Assembly (NCBI RefSeq): GCF_007475525.1
Contig: NZ_CP037899.1
Span: 1,612,001 to 1,676,000 of the forward strand
Source: Methylacidiphilum kamchatkense Kam1
GTDB taxonomy: Bacteria; Verrucomicrobiota; Verrucomicrobiia; Methylacidiphilales; Methylacidiphilaceae
Length of the DNA: 64,000 nt
Direction: 5' to 3'
Part shown: piece after piece, positions 9,314-17,906 of the stretch
Layout: each line of letters starts with the position of its first letter
How positions within the stretch are numbered: position 1 is the stretch's first letter
Notes under the pieces: generated by a model
Told to the model about the DNA's origin: nothing
The model's input: the letters and a program-made list of their open reading frames with translations, nothing else
The model's database searches: none
Program-made: the position numbers and the translations under genes

Positions 9314-10453
9314 ATGCCGCTTTCAGCTTTTGATTCCACTGCCAGTATTGAAGATGAGGTAAATCAAAAAATCCTTTCGGTCTCAGAAGACCGACTGCAG
9401 GGATTTATTGCAGATCCTTTTAGGGAAATTGCCCATTTGACAAACCTACCCCTTGCTCTGGTCTTAGAAAGAATCCGTTTGATGTTTTCTGTTGGAACCA
9501 TCCGGCGCATCCGGCTAACTCTTTTAGCTAATGATTTAGCCCCTGGTGCCTTAGTGGCTTGGAAAATACCCGAGGATAGTCTACACGCAGCTTTTGACTT
9601 TTTGTTTCAAAAAGATCCATTCAGTGGCCATGTCGTGATTCGTTCCACAGATCCAGCGGCGGCAGGTGCCCGGTACCGACTATGGAGCACCTTAAAAGTC
9701 CCCCAAGGCTTTTCTATTCAAACCCATTGCGAACTACTCAAAGGTCTTATCGGTGCTGAAGACTACAGGATCATGCCCGCCAAAGGAATCTTTACTTTAG
9801 GGGTGGGACATATCCGCCGAAAAACGATTCTTCCTGGATCCAAATCGCCAAGGGCAGCGGTCATGCATCCGGTTGCCATCAAAACGCTTAGTGAAAAACA
9901 GTGGCTTGTGCTGAAATCCTTGAAAGAAGAATTGACTTTGGAAGAAATTGACGAGGGATTATGGGAAAAAAGAGCAAGCAAAATAGGGATGAGTAGCCAG
10001 GAATTTTTTTCAATAGCCAAAGAGCTTGAACAAATTGGGATTTTAGGACGGTTTTCTACCTTTTTGGAACATGTGAAACCCTTGTATGACGGGAAAAAAG
10101 TGACGAAGTTTAATGCCCTTTTCCACTGGGCTGTTCCACAAGGCATGGAAAGGGAAGCGGGTGGTCAAATCGGAAGATTTGAAATTCTTACTCATTGCTA
10201 TTGGAGGGAAGCAGGCAGTGAATTTAAAAACGTCAATATCATGGCTGTAGCCCATGGAAAGGACAAGGGGCTGTTGGAATCCCACAAAAAAGCGATCGAC
10301 GAACATTTAGAGTCGGTCGGTATCCCAGTTTCCTATACGAACATTTTTTGGGGAGGAAGAAGCGAAATTAAACCTTCAGAAATTTTCCCCGAGGCTTACA
10401 AAGAATGGCTCCAAAAGATGGGTTTAGATTCAAGCGTAATATCAAATTTCTGA
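9314..10453 (+). CDS. Two-domain AhbA/AhbB (siroheme decarboxylase)/Lrp-like protein
   Basis: This 379-residue protein appears to hold two copies of the domain shared by siroheme decarboxylases AhbA/AhbB, heme d1 proteins NirD/G/H/L and Lrp/AsnC regulators. Copy one (about 20-175) has a winged-helix-like segment ending in GTIRRIRLT and then an alpha/beta part with HVVIRSTD and GVGHIRR. Copy two (about 190-370) has LSEKQWLVLKSL followed by GRFEILTHCYWRE, similar to the HxYxR region of AhbA/B. Fused decarboxylase-like proteins and Lrp regulators cannot be told apart by eye. No other heme or siroheme gene is nearby; leuB lies upstream and a SulP transporter overlaps its 3' end. Function is unproven. 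Confidence 0.55.
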   Translation: MPLSAFDSTASIEDEVNQKILSVSEDRLQGFIADPFREIAHLTNLPLALVLERIRLMFSVGTIRRIRLTLLANDLAPGALVAWKIPEDSLHAAFDFLFQKDPFSGHVVIRSTDPAAAGARYRLWSTLKVPQGFSIQTHCELLKGLIGAEDYRIMPAKGIFTLGVGHIRRKTILPGSKSPRAAVMHPVAIKTLSEKQWLVLKSLKEELTLEEIDEGLWEKRASKIGMSSQEFFSIAKELEQIGILGRFSTFLEHVKPLYDGKKVTKFNALFHWAVPQGMEREAGGQIGRFEILTHCYWREAGSEFKNVNIMAVAHGKDKGLLESHKKAIDEHLESVGIPVSYTNIFWGGRSEIKPSEIFPEAYKEWLQKMGLDSSVISNF

Positions 10454-12252
10454 TCAGGCGTGCTATTCCATCCTTTAACCGATGGAAAGGACGGTTTATT
10501 GAGCAAATTCAGGATTTGCATTTTGATCTTGCTCCGTTCAGGGACACAATTAAAAACTATTCGAAAGAAAAGTTTCAAATTGATTTCAAAGCAGGCATCA
10601 ATGTGGCCCTCTTATCCATCCCACAGGGAATGGCTTATGCTCTCATTGCTGGGTTGCCTGTCCAGTATGGACTTTATGCTTGTGCTATCTCCTCTTTGCT
10701 TGGCCCTCTGTTTCAAAGCTCCCGCTACGTCGTACTTGGTCCCACCAATGCCACCTCAGTCCTTTTGTTTAGTACCTATTTAAACATCCAGAAGCAAGTA
10801 GACAAACTCTCTACCCTACCCTTTGTATTGCTTTTTGTGGGAATCATTTTGATCCTCGTCAGCCTTTTTAGAATGGCAGGCCTCACTCAATACGTCTCCA
10901 GAACGGTTATTGTTGGATATATTACCGGGGCCTCTTTCCTTATTATTGCGGGTCAGCTGCACCGAGTGATGGGGTTTGAGCTTTCGGAAGCCTATACGTT
11001 TTTCGATATTGTCGTGCAAACATTGAGCCGACTGCATCTCATCCAATGGCCTTCTGTGGCTATTGGTATCTGCTCGCTTGGCTGTTGGTGGTGGCTTAAA
11101 AAGCGGTTTCCAAAACTCCCAGCTATTGCCCTTAGCCTTGTTTTGATGAGCTTTCTAGGCACCTTGATGCGTTCTTTGCATCTCCCAATTGAATTCCTAA
11201 AACCTATTCCCATGGCCACCTGGCCAATCACGCTCCCAACGATGAATTTTCACTGGTTTTCAACCCTAGCCAGCATGTCTTTTGCCCTCGCTTTTTTTGC
11301 TGCCGTAGAAGGCACAGGCATTGCCAGATCGCTTGCCAATAGGTCCGGAGAACCTTTAGAACTAAACCGAGATCTGTTCGCTCAGGGGATTGCGAACATC
11401 GGATGCAGCTTCTTTAGTGGTATGCCTGTATCAGGCTCCTTAACACGATCCGCATTAAACTGGGCAAGCAAACCGGCCACCCAGCTTGCCAATTTATGGA
11501 GCGGTATCCTCATGTCAGTAGCCCTGCTATTCGGAGGTCCGCTTCTAGGCTATATTCCCATTCCAGCTCTTTCGGCCCTCGTCATTAGCGCTGGACTGTC
11601 CCTTATCAATCCGAATGAAATCAAAATTGCGCTGACAGCTACGCGATTCGATTTTACGGTCTTTGTTGTCACCTTCATCGGCGCACTCCTTACTCCACTG
11701 GATTTTGCCATCGGCCTTGGTATTGGAGCTTCCATTCTGTTTTTTCTCAAACAAGCTGGGGAACCCTTTTTTGTCGAATACACTTTTGATACCGAACAGG
11801 GGGATCTAAGAGAAAAGATAAAAGGGGAAACGACCGTTCATCCTGATATTTCTATCATCCATATCGAAGGAGAACTCTTTTTTGGAGTTTCAGAACTTTT
11901 TAGAACCCAGATCAATAAGATCCTTGCTCTAAATCCAAAAATACGAGTGGTCATTTTGAGAATGCGGAATGCCCATCACCTGGATGCTACCAATGCTATG
12001 GCTTTAGAAGAATTGCATCATTGGCTCACCGAACAGGGGAAGTTTCTATTGATCAGTGGGGTGATTCGTCCTGTTTTCCGCGTCTTGAGAAACTCTGGGG
12101 TCTTAGATCGAATCGGTAGAAAAAATGTGTTCCCACTGATTCCTACCCAACCCAATCTTTCGACTCGCCAGGCCCTCATCAGGGCTCAAGAACTTTTGGG
12201 CAAAAAGGAGAGTGAAGTCAAAATTTTCTTCGAAAAACTCCCTAAAAAATGA
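10405..12252 (+). CDS. SulP-family anion (sulfate-type) transporter with STAS domain
   Basis: SulP proteins move sulfate, bicarbonate or related anions across the cytoplasmic membrane. The 615-residue protein has about 60 cytosolic N-terminal residues, then the family signature in INVALLSIPQGMAYALIAGLPVQYGLYA, roughly 10-12 hydrophobic segments to about residue 450, and a C-terminal STAS domain (about 470-590) with LDATNAMALEELHHWL. The annotated ATG overlaps the preceding gene by 49 bases; I see no better downstream start before the first membrane segment, so the overlap may be real and imply coupling. Substrate is not deducible; sulfate is the default guess and bicarbonate is equally possible. 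Confidence 0.88.
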   Translation: MAPKDGFRFKRNIKFLIRRAIPSFNRWKGRFIEQIQDLHFDLAPFRDTIKNYSKEKFQIDFKAGINVALLSIPQGMAYALIAGLPVQYGLYACAISSLLGPLFQSSRYVVLGPTNATSVLLFSTYLNIQKQVDKLSTLPFVLLFVGIILILVSLFRMAGLTQYVSRTVIVGYITGASFLIIAGQLHRVMGFELSEAYTFFDIVVQTLSRLHLIQWPSVAIGICSLGCWWWLKKRFPKLPAIALSLVLMSFLGTLMRSLHLPIEFLKPIPMATWPITLPTMNFHWFSTLASMSFALAFFAAVEGTGIARSLANRSGEPLELNRDLFAQGIANIGCSFFSGMPVSGSLTRSALNWASKPATQLANLWSGILMSVALLFGGPLLGYIPIPALSALVISAGLSLINPNEIKIALTATRFDFTVFVVTFIGALLTPLDFAIGLGIGASILFFLKQAGEPFFVEYTFDTEQGDLREKIKGETTVHPDISIIHIEGELFFGVSELFRTQINKILALNPKIRVVILRMRNAHHLDATNAMALEELHHWLTEQGKFLLISGVIRPVFRVLRNSGVLDRIGRKNVFPLIPTQPNLSTRQALIRAQELLGKKESEVKIFFEKLPKK

Positions 12253-12270
12253 TCCTCTTTTTTTGCCCCA

Positions 12271-12383
12271 TGCGATCCAATAGCAGCAACAGATCCCACA
12301 CGCAGTAGCCTAGGGAGGACTAGCTGGCTTAAGCCGCTACTCCTTTTGCACCTCTCTAGGCCTAAACGGCTGGGTTGATCGCA
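12271..12383. other. Nested inverted repeats between convergent genes (possible structured RNA)
   Basis: The 154-base gap between convergent SulP and tyrS genes can fold into nested stems. The outer stem pairs TGCGATC (12271-12277) with GATCGCA (12377-12383). The middle stem pairs GCCTAGGGAGG (12308-12318) with CCTCTCTAGGC (12351-12361): 11 consecutive pairs with one G-U. An inner near-palindrome AGCTGGCTTAAGCCGCT lies at 12322-12338. A run of nine A at 12392-12400 would be a U-run on the minus strand, but it lies on the tyrS side of the fold. This could be a shared terminator, a 3' UTR structure or a small RNA. No family was recognised. Confidence 0.35.
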
Positions 12384-12406
12384 CCCATGGTCAAAAAAAA
12401 AGCGTT

Positions 12407-13564
12407 TTAGCTAGAGGGCTTGATTCTAGCAAAAAATCTTTTCCCGCATCTTAAAACAGCATCTGGTTGGATCTCAACGGACTGGTGGATATCGGTAACC
12501 TTCTTGCCTTGATAAGAGACTCCACCCTGAGTGATCAATCTTCTGGCTTCTGATTTGCTTTTTACTGCTCCCACAGCCACTAATAGCTCTACAATCGGCA
12601 TCTGTTTTTGAGAGAAGCAAAACTCAGGCATCTCTTCGGGAAGTTCTTTCTTGGAAAATACTCGCTCAAATTCCGTTCTGGCTTTGATGGCTTCTTCCTT
12701 CCCATAAAAAAGAGTCACAATTTTTTCTGCCAGCCTTTTCTTTTCTTCCATCGGATTAGCAAGGGGATCTACTTCTTCTCCGAAAAGAACCAGAAACCAT
12801 CTTTTCATTAGACTGTCTGAAATGCTCATGGTTTTACCAAAGATTTCCTTCGGAGGCTCCGTAATCCCGATATCGTTTCCTAAAGACTTACTCATTTTTC
12901 TTGAGCCATCCAAGCCCTCCAAAATAGGAAGAGTTATCACCACTTGGGGATTCTGGCCTTCTTCCTTTTGAAAATCTCTTCCTAGCAACATATTGAAGAG
13001 CTGATCCCTTCCACCAATTTCAATATCAGCCTTCACCATGACCGAATCCCAAGCCTGCAAGAGCGGATAAAATAGTTCATGAAGGAAGATGGATTGATCA
13101 GCAGTGAACCGGTCATGAAAATCCTGCCTGTGCAGAAGCTGATTGACCGTCACTCTTCTTCCTAGGCCGAGCAGTTCTTCGGCGGATAGGCGCCCAAACC
13201 AGCTGCCGTTCCAAAAAATTTCCGTGCGCTCTTTATCAAGGATTTTGAAAGCCTGCTCAGTATAGGTTTGGGCATTCTTAAGGATCTGTTCCTTGGGCAC
13301 CAGCGGCCTTGTAGTGTTTCTTCCGCTTGGGTCACCAATCGAAGCAGTAAAATCACCAATCACTAGAAGCACTTGATGGCCTAAGTCTTGAAATTGCCTG
13401 AGCTTCAACAAGGAAAGGGCATGACCAAGATGAAGATTGGCTGAGGTTGGATCCACGCCAAACTTGATCCGCAACTTTTTTCCGCTACTAAGGAGCTTGT
13501 CTAGCTCTTCTTCTGAAATGACCTGTTCGGTACCTCTAGTCAATATCTTTAAAAGAGGGTGCAT
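12407..13564 (-). CDS. tyrS: Tyrosyl-tRNA synthetase
   Basis: This class I synthetase charges tRNA-Tyr. Length is 385 residues. The HIGH motif appears as HLGH at 45-48, KMSKS at 223-227, and the tyrosine/ATP pocket as IEIGGRDQLFNMLLGRDFQ at 181-199. The GGRDQLFN form and total length fit the TyrZ-like bacterial branch rather than the E. coli TyrS form. A C-terminal S4-like RNA-binding domain is seen at about 318-380 (SKSEARRLITQGGVSYQGKKV). It is followed on its own strand by the nested-repeat region at 12271-12383. Confidence 0.95.
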   Translation of the reverse strand: MHPLLKILTRGTEQVISEEELDKLLSSGKKLRIKFGVDPTSANLHLGHALSLLKLRQFQDLGHQVLLVIGDFTASIGDPSGRNTTRPLVPKEQILKNAQTYTEQAFKILDKERTEIFWNGSWFGRLSAEELLGLGRRVTVNQLLHRQDFHDRFTADQSIFLHELFYPLLQAWDSVMVKADIEIGGRDQLFNMLLGRDFQKEEGQNPQVVITLPILEGLDGSRKMSKSLGNDIGITEPPKEIFGKTMSISDSLMKRWFLVLFGEEVDPLANPMEEKKRLAEKIVTLFYGKEEAIKARTEFERVFSKKELPEEMPEFCFSQKQMPIVELLVAVGAVKSKSEARRLITQGGVSYQGKKVTDIHQSVEIQPDAVLRCGKRFFARIKPSS

Positions 13565-13631
13565 CGCTCAATGGTGACCTCCATGGCCTTTCGTTCAAAA
13601 AGATAGGAACCTAGCTTTCTCTTAGGAGATT

Positions 13632-14354
13632 TTATCCCTGGGTGGAATCTTTTTTTTCGGATTTTGCCCCAGTGACGATGATGCGCCTGCCCATAACCTC
13701 TATTCTATTGAGAATAGTCACAGCTTTGCGAGCGGAATCAAGATCTGCCATTTCTACAAACCCAAAACCTTTGGTACGATTCGTCCTTCTATCTCGGATA
13801 ATCTCCACATTTTTTATTGGTCCGACTTTGGCAAAAATCTCAAACAGATCGCTATCGGTTAAATTATAAGGAAGATTCCCCACGTAGAGCTTGGTGGAAG
13901 TAACCAGCTCTTCGATAGACTGTGTAGGAGGTGGAGTCTGCTCTTCTTTTTGTTCTTCTAGGCTCTCAGCAACTGTTTTTGTTTCGGTAGGCTCAGTGCT
14001 TTGATCCGCGGTAGCCTTCGGTGACCATTCCTGATAGGTCGCTACCTGCTCTTTAGATTTAGCCACAGTCGCTTTGCTTAGTGCCTTTGCGTCTGTATAA
14101 GACTTCTCTGGAACTTTCCTATCTTCGGTTTTTGTCTCCTCCTTTTTATCCGTTCGTTTTGTAAGAGCAACAGATTTGGTCGGGTGCGAACCAAAAAGAT
14201 TTCCAAAATAGGAGGAAATCTTTTCTTTTAAACTCTTCCAAAAAGAAGTTTTGACTTTTTTTGTCTCTTCGGAACGTAAGGCATACCGATTTTTTCTGGA
14301 ATATCTTCGAGAAGAATCTTTTCTGTAAGTACTTCTTAATTGACGATCTTTCAT
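13632..14354 (-). CDS. RRM-type RNA-binding protein with long charged N-terminal extension
   Basis: The C-terminus (155-229) is one RNA recognition motif with RNP2 LYVGNL at 156-161 and RNP1 KGFGFVEM at 195-202, similar to the small single-RRM proteins of cyanobacteria and other bacteria that bind single-stranded RNA, often in cold response. The first 150 residues are low-complexity: basic (Arg/Lys/Ser) to about 45, then rich in Thr, Glu, Lys and Pro, likely disordered. This 240-residue form is over twice the usual bacterial size because of that extension. It lies 67 bases upstream of tyrS on the same strand and has a long upstream region (14355-14917) that could hold a 5' leader. Confidence 0.85.
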   Translation of the reverse strand: MKDRQLRSTYRKDSSRRYSRKNRYALRSEETKKVKTSFWKSLKEKISSYFGNLFGSHPTKSVALTKRTDKKEETKTEDRKVPEKSYTDAKALSKATVAKSKEQVATYQEWSPKATADQSTEPTETKTVAESLEEQKEEQTPPPTQSIEELVTSTKLYVGNLPYNLTDSDLFEIFAKVGPIKNVEIIRDRRTNRTKGFGFVEMADLDSARKAVTILNRIEVMGRRIIVTGAKSEKKDSTQG

Positions 14355-14917
14355 TGTTGTTTCCTTTCTTAAGGAATCCAGCAGTTGGATGAGGATAATT
14401 ATTGGCTGCGGATGGTTCCCTTCTTTTTATTTGAGAAAAAGCAAATGAGAATAACCGTTTTGTGTAAACACCTTTGCACACGGCTAAAATAAAGAATAGT
14501 CCCAAGAAAAAAAAGAGAGAAGGCCTATTATGGTCTTTCCTGCGCGTGGGCACAGGAAAAAACGCATTCTCTTCTAAAAGAAGGAACGTATGCGGGTGAA
14601 TTATTCCTTCCCTTTCATCCATACTGGATTCACATTGTATTGAATTGCCCTTCAATCTTATACCTTCTTTTTTGGCTATTGTACCTGTTTTTAGCCACCA
14701 ACTAAGTGATAACATTCCGTTCACTAACCCCCGCAGGCCTTTTGATTTATTTCCCGCTATAAAAAAATAGAATAAAATGGGATTTGTTCAAAATTTTTTC
14801 ATTTAATTTTGGATTTTCATTCAAAAGTCACCTCAAGCCCTTTATTAAGGCTCCTTTTGATTTCTTAAAAAAGTGGCCACGCGTAGGCAAAAAGTCTATG
14901 TCAGGAGGCTTAATCGG
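14355..14917. other. 563-base region without a convincing gene
   Basis: This lies between the RRM protein start and the apaG stop, both on the minus strand. A 192-codon minus-strand frame (14146-14724) crosses it but runs through the RRM gene in another frame and has no coding character, so I do not call it. No tRNA-like cloverleaf was found. The part next to the RRM gene may be a long 5' leader. The sequence at 14755-14830 is very AT-rich and could contain the promoter, but no clear boxes were assigned. Confidence 0.5.
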
Positions 14918-15304
14918 CTAAAAAATATCTTCAGGAATCAAAAGAGAAAACTTAGGGACAGGGATCACAATCAGAGAACCTTCTGAATCAATGCCAAAAT
15001 AAGAGCCTTCGACGACGCTAGGTCTCGAATAGAAATGATGGCTTGAATAACGGAACTTTTCTCCCATCTTCAACCTTGGATAAGTCCCAACAATCCCCAT
15101 GCCTTCAATTACCGTTTTTTCACCTAAGTCGTTGGTCACTATCCATTTTCTACCTTTTAAGAGCACTGTTTTGGGACTAAAATTCAGAATCGAAATATAA
15201 TAAAAACAGACATAAAGATAATTGGAAGAATGGCTTTTGGAGCGTTCATATTCGAGATGTTCAATAATTACTTTGATCTCATTGACTTTTAAAAATTCTT
15301 CCAT
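14918..15304 (-). CDS. apaG: ApaG-family protein
   Basis: ApaG proteins form a small immunoglobulin-like fold (DUF525); E. coli ApaG is linked to Co2+ resistance and diadenosine tetraphosphate metabolism, but its biochemistry is unsettled. The 128-residue protein contains FYYISILNFSPKTVLLKGRK, then VIEGMGIVGTYPRLKMGEKF, and the end motif EGSYFGIDSEGSLIVIPVPKF, which match the family in order and length. It stands alone: thiD starts 59 bases away on the opposite strand and no ksgA or apaH is nearby. Confidence 0.87.
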   Translation of the reverse strand: MEEFLKVNEIKVIIEHLEYERSKSHSSNYLYVCFYYISILNFSPKTVLLKGRKWIVTNDLGEKTVIEGMGIVGTYPRLKMGEKFRYSSHHFYSRPSVVEGSYFGIDSEGSLIVIPVPKFSLLIPEDIF

Positions 15305-15363
15305 TTGAATCTTTATTTGTTTTTCTTTGTATCCATTTTATCTTATTTCTAGGATCTAACAAG

Positions 15364-16137
15364 ATGATTGGCGTACTTATTATTGGTGGATCAGATTGCA
15401 GTTGCGGAGCGGGCATACAAGGCGATTTAAAAACTGTTACTAACCTTGGAGCTTACGGAACAACCATTGTCACCAGCGTTGTTGCCGAGCATCCTGGCCG
15501 CGTTGAAGCCTTATATCCCCTCCCCTTTTCGATTATTGAATCTCAGTTTCATTCCATTCTAGACTTTTTTCCGATCTCAGCAATCAAAATTGGGATGCTT
15601 TATAAAAAAGAACTCCCAGAAAAAATTGCGGAATTAATCCAAAAATTTAGCATTAAAGCTCCCATAGTCATTGATCCGGTGCTAGCTGCCGGAAACGGAG
15701 ATCCCCTTGCCGAACCTGGAATGGAAGAAGAACTGCCTAAAAACCTTTTTCCCTTAGCCACACTCGTCACTCCCAACATAGAAGAAGCCGAGATACTGAG
15801 CGGTTTTATAATTGAAGGTCCAGAAGACTTACCTATAGTAGCTCAAGATTTGGCTGAACAGTACAACACCTCCTTCATGATCAAAGGTGGGCATCTCCAA
15901 GGGAAAACGACACTCGATGTGCTCCACCACAATGGCAAAACCTACTCGTTTGAATTGCCGCGGATTTTTTCTGCCAATCCCCATGGAACGGGCTGTTCTA
16001 TGGCTTCTATGATTGCTGTTTTTCTTGCCCAAGGCTTAGAAGTACCTAACGCGGTAGAAAAAGCCAAACACACCCTCTATGAAAAAATAAAAAGAGAAAT
16101 CCAAATCGGTCCCTTTTATTTTTTGCCTCCACAATGA
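15364..16137 (+). CDS. thiD: Hydroxymethylpyrimidine/phosphomethylpyrimidine kinase
   Basis: ThiD phosphorylates HMP and HMP-P in thiamine synthesis. The 257-residue ribokinase-fold protein begins with IGGSDCSCGAGIQGDLKT at 8-25, has MIKGGH at 172-177, and the anion-hole/catalytic motif GTGC at 208-211 in ANPHGTGCSMASM. The usual loop after TSVVAE is altered (HPGRVEAL instead of an NT-containing segment), which may affect substrate preference; a related pyridoxal-type kinase is a weaker alternative. No other thiamine gene is nearby and no TPP riboswitch was seen upstream. Confidence 0.87.
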   Translation: MIGVLIIGGSDCSCGAGIQGDLKTVTNLGAYGTTIVTSVVAEHPGRVEALYPLPFSIIESQFHSILDFFPISAIKIGMLYKKELPEKIAELIQKFSIKAPIVIDPVLAAGNGDPLAEPGMEEELPKNLFPLATLVTPNIEEAEILSGFIIEGPEDLPIVAQDLAEQYNTSFMIKGGHLQGKTTLDVLHHNGKTYSFELPRIFSANPHGTGCSMASMIAVFLAQGLEVPNAVEKAKHTLYEKIKREIQIGPFYFLPPQ

Positions 16138-16157
16138 GGTTTTTAGGAAACTTCCGG

Positions 16158-17171
16158 TTAATCTCCTAACCGAAGGACAATCTTGCCGAAATGCTTGCCA
16201 CTTTCTAAGCGCAGAAATGCCTCCTTGTATTGAGAAAAAGGAAAGACGGTATCGATTAAGGGTTTAATTCCCAATGTGGTAATGGCTCTATTCATCGCCT
16301 CGAACATCAGCCGATTCCCGACATAGATCCCATGGATTTTTGCTTGTCTCATAAGAAGAGATACCACATCAATCTGGGCTTTTAATCCAACCAAAATCCC
16401 AATCGAACAGATCATCCCCCCATGTTTGACAGCCTTAATGCTTTCCTCCAAATCCCCACCCAGTACGTCGATCAGTACGTCGGCACCTCTTCCCTCCGTC
16501 AGCTCCCGGACTTTTCTATGCCAATTCTTCTCCCTGGTGATATTTATGCCCTCCTTGGCTCCCAGTCCTTTGGCTTTTTCTATTTTTTCGTCACTCCGTG
16601 ATAGAAAGATCACTTGAGCCCCACAGGCCATCGCAAATTGCAGAGAAAAAAGGCTTACGCCTCCACTGCCCTGTACCACGACAGTTTGCCCAGGAGAGAC
16701 GGCCGCTTCTTCTACAACCCCATTCCAGGCTGTCAGTGCTGCACAAGGGAGCGTAGCCGCTTCTTCAAAACTAAGATTTTTAGGAATCGGTAGCGCCCCC
16801 TCTTCTTTCAAAAAGATATATTCGGCAAGGGTACCATCCAGAGGACCGCCCAGCACGGATTGACCGTATTTTTTTTCGAACGGACCCGCTAGCCAGTCTT
16901 GAAAAAAAGTTCCAACAACCCTATCCCCAGGTCGAAAGGACTGGACTGCTTTGCCCACCGCCACTACTTCGCCCGCTCCATCAGAGCACGGAATCAAAGG
17001 CAAAGCTTGATCGGGGTTATACAGCCCTTTGACCATCAACAAATCCCTATAGTTCAAAGAAACTGCCCGAAGCCGCACCAGAATTTCTTTATCTTTGGGT
17101 TCCCTTGGATCAGCAAGATCCTCCATGACTAGTCCACCAAGTCCAAAAGTATAAATCCTTACTGCTTTCAT
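16158..17171 (-). CDS. MDR-superfamily NAD(P)H-dependent oxidoreductase (quinone-oxidoreductase-like)
   Basis: This is a zinc-independent medium-chain dehydrogenase/reductase of 337 residues. The N-terminal GroES-like domain includes VSLNYRDLLMVKGLY and SDGAGEVVAVG, where zinc alcohol dehydrogenases would have GHE and a Cys cluster; those zinc ligands are absent. The Rossmann domain has VVVQGSGGVSLFSLQFA near 163-180. The family includes NADPH:quinone reductases and various enoyl reductases, so substrate cannot be named. It is convergent with thiD, with 20 bases between stops, and appears monocistronic. Confidence 0.82.
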   Translation of the reverse strand: MKAVRIYTFGLGGLVMEDLADPREPKDKEILVRLRAVSLNYRDLLMVKGLYNPDQALPLIPCSDGAGEVVAVGKAVQSFRPGDRVVGTFFQDWLAGPFEKKYGQSVLGGPLDGTLAEYIFLKEEGALPIPKNLSFEEAATLPCAALTAWNGVVEEAAVSPGQTVVVQGSGGVSLFSLQFAMACGAQVIFLSRSDEKIEKAKGLGAKEGINITREKNWHRKVRELTEGRGADVLIDVLGGDLEESIKAVKHGGMICSIGILVGLKAQIDVVSLLMRQAKIHGIYVGNRLMFEAMNRAITTLGIKPLIDTVFPFSQYKEAFLRLESGKHFGKIVLRLGD

Positions 17172-17372
17172 TCTCTAATAAAGGCACAGGAAAGCCCTTC
17201 ATATCCAGAATAAAATACTCATGCTGGCTAATCAGCAAGCCGGATCTTTCCATCCTAGGGATCAATCAAAAAAGGGAAGTTTCGGATAGAACGCTATTCA
17301 GTTCCGCTCTTCCTTTTGCACAACAAAAGCAAGCGTGTTCTAGATCTCCAAAGACTCAATTATCCCGAGTAG

Positions 17373-17906
17373 TTACCAGCCTTCTGTCAATAGATTAACG
17401 ATCCGATTGGCCAAATCTTCTGCGACTAACGGAAGATCTTGCCTTTGGGCTTCAGGCATGTTGGTTTGAGTAAAATAGTAGGAAGAGCCGCTGACCTGAG
17501 CCCCCTTTATCGTTGCTCTGCCAAGCTTCCGATTAATTAAGGTGACCGAAGCAGTAATGATGAGCTTGTACTCAGCGGTAGTAAAAGGATCCAAAATTTC
17601 AGGCCTTAGGATAACCCTGTTGAAATCCAGAATCGTCACATCTAGTTCGGCATCCGCATCAACATTCCTAGACGTTTGCATGGTCCCATCATTGTCGATA
17701 GCCCTGATGATTTCATTGGTCACCATCGATTGTAACCCCGGAATAACCGTCTTATTTTTTACCGTCGGGACATAAATCGTCTTAATCCCCTGAATCGCAG
17801 GTCCGCCAATACTACCAAGCCGGTATCCACCTGAACATCCAACAACACCCATACAAAAGAAAAAACCCACAATCCATAGCCAAAAGGTCGCGCTTCGATG
17901 TGTCAT
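17373..17906 (-). CDS. LptE-like LPS-assembly lipoprotein
   Basis: This 177-residue lipoprotein has a signal peptide ending in the lipobox GVVGC, with Cys24 as the acylated residue, followed by SGGYRLGS. GIKTIYVPTVKNKT, the pattern of an Ig-like beta domain, and a C-terminal helix (LVAEDLANRIVNLLTEGW) match the LptE family found outside Proteobacteria, which plugs the LptD outer-membrane channel delivering lipopolysaccharide. It overlaps the end of the BamD-like gene by one base (TAATG), indicating translational coupling. Sequence conservation in LptE is low, so the assignment rests on motif order and context. Confidence 0.75.
   Translation of the reverse strand: MTHRSATFWLWIVGFFFCMGVVGCSGGYRLGSIGGPAIQGIKTIYVPTVKNKTVIPGLQSMVTNEIIRAIDNDGTMQTSRNVDADAELDVTILDFNRVILRPEILDPFTTAEYKLIITASVTLINRKLGRATIKGAQVSGSSYYFTQTNMPEAQRQDLPLVAEDLANRIVNLLTEGW

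Noticed and set aside
14146-14724. 192-codon minus-strand frame upstream of and within the RRM gene
   Set aside because: It overlaps the RRM coding sequence in another frame and its protein is low-complexity Lys/Phe-rich without a recognisable domain; it is best read as a chance open frame.
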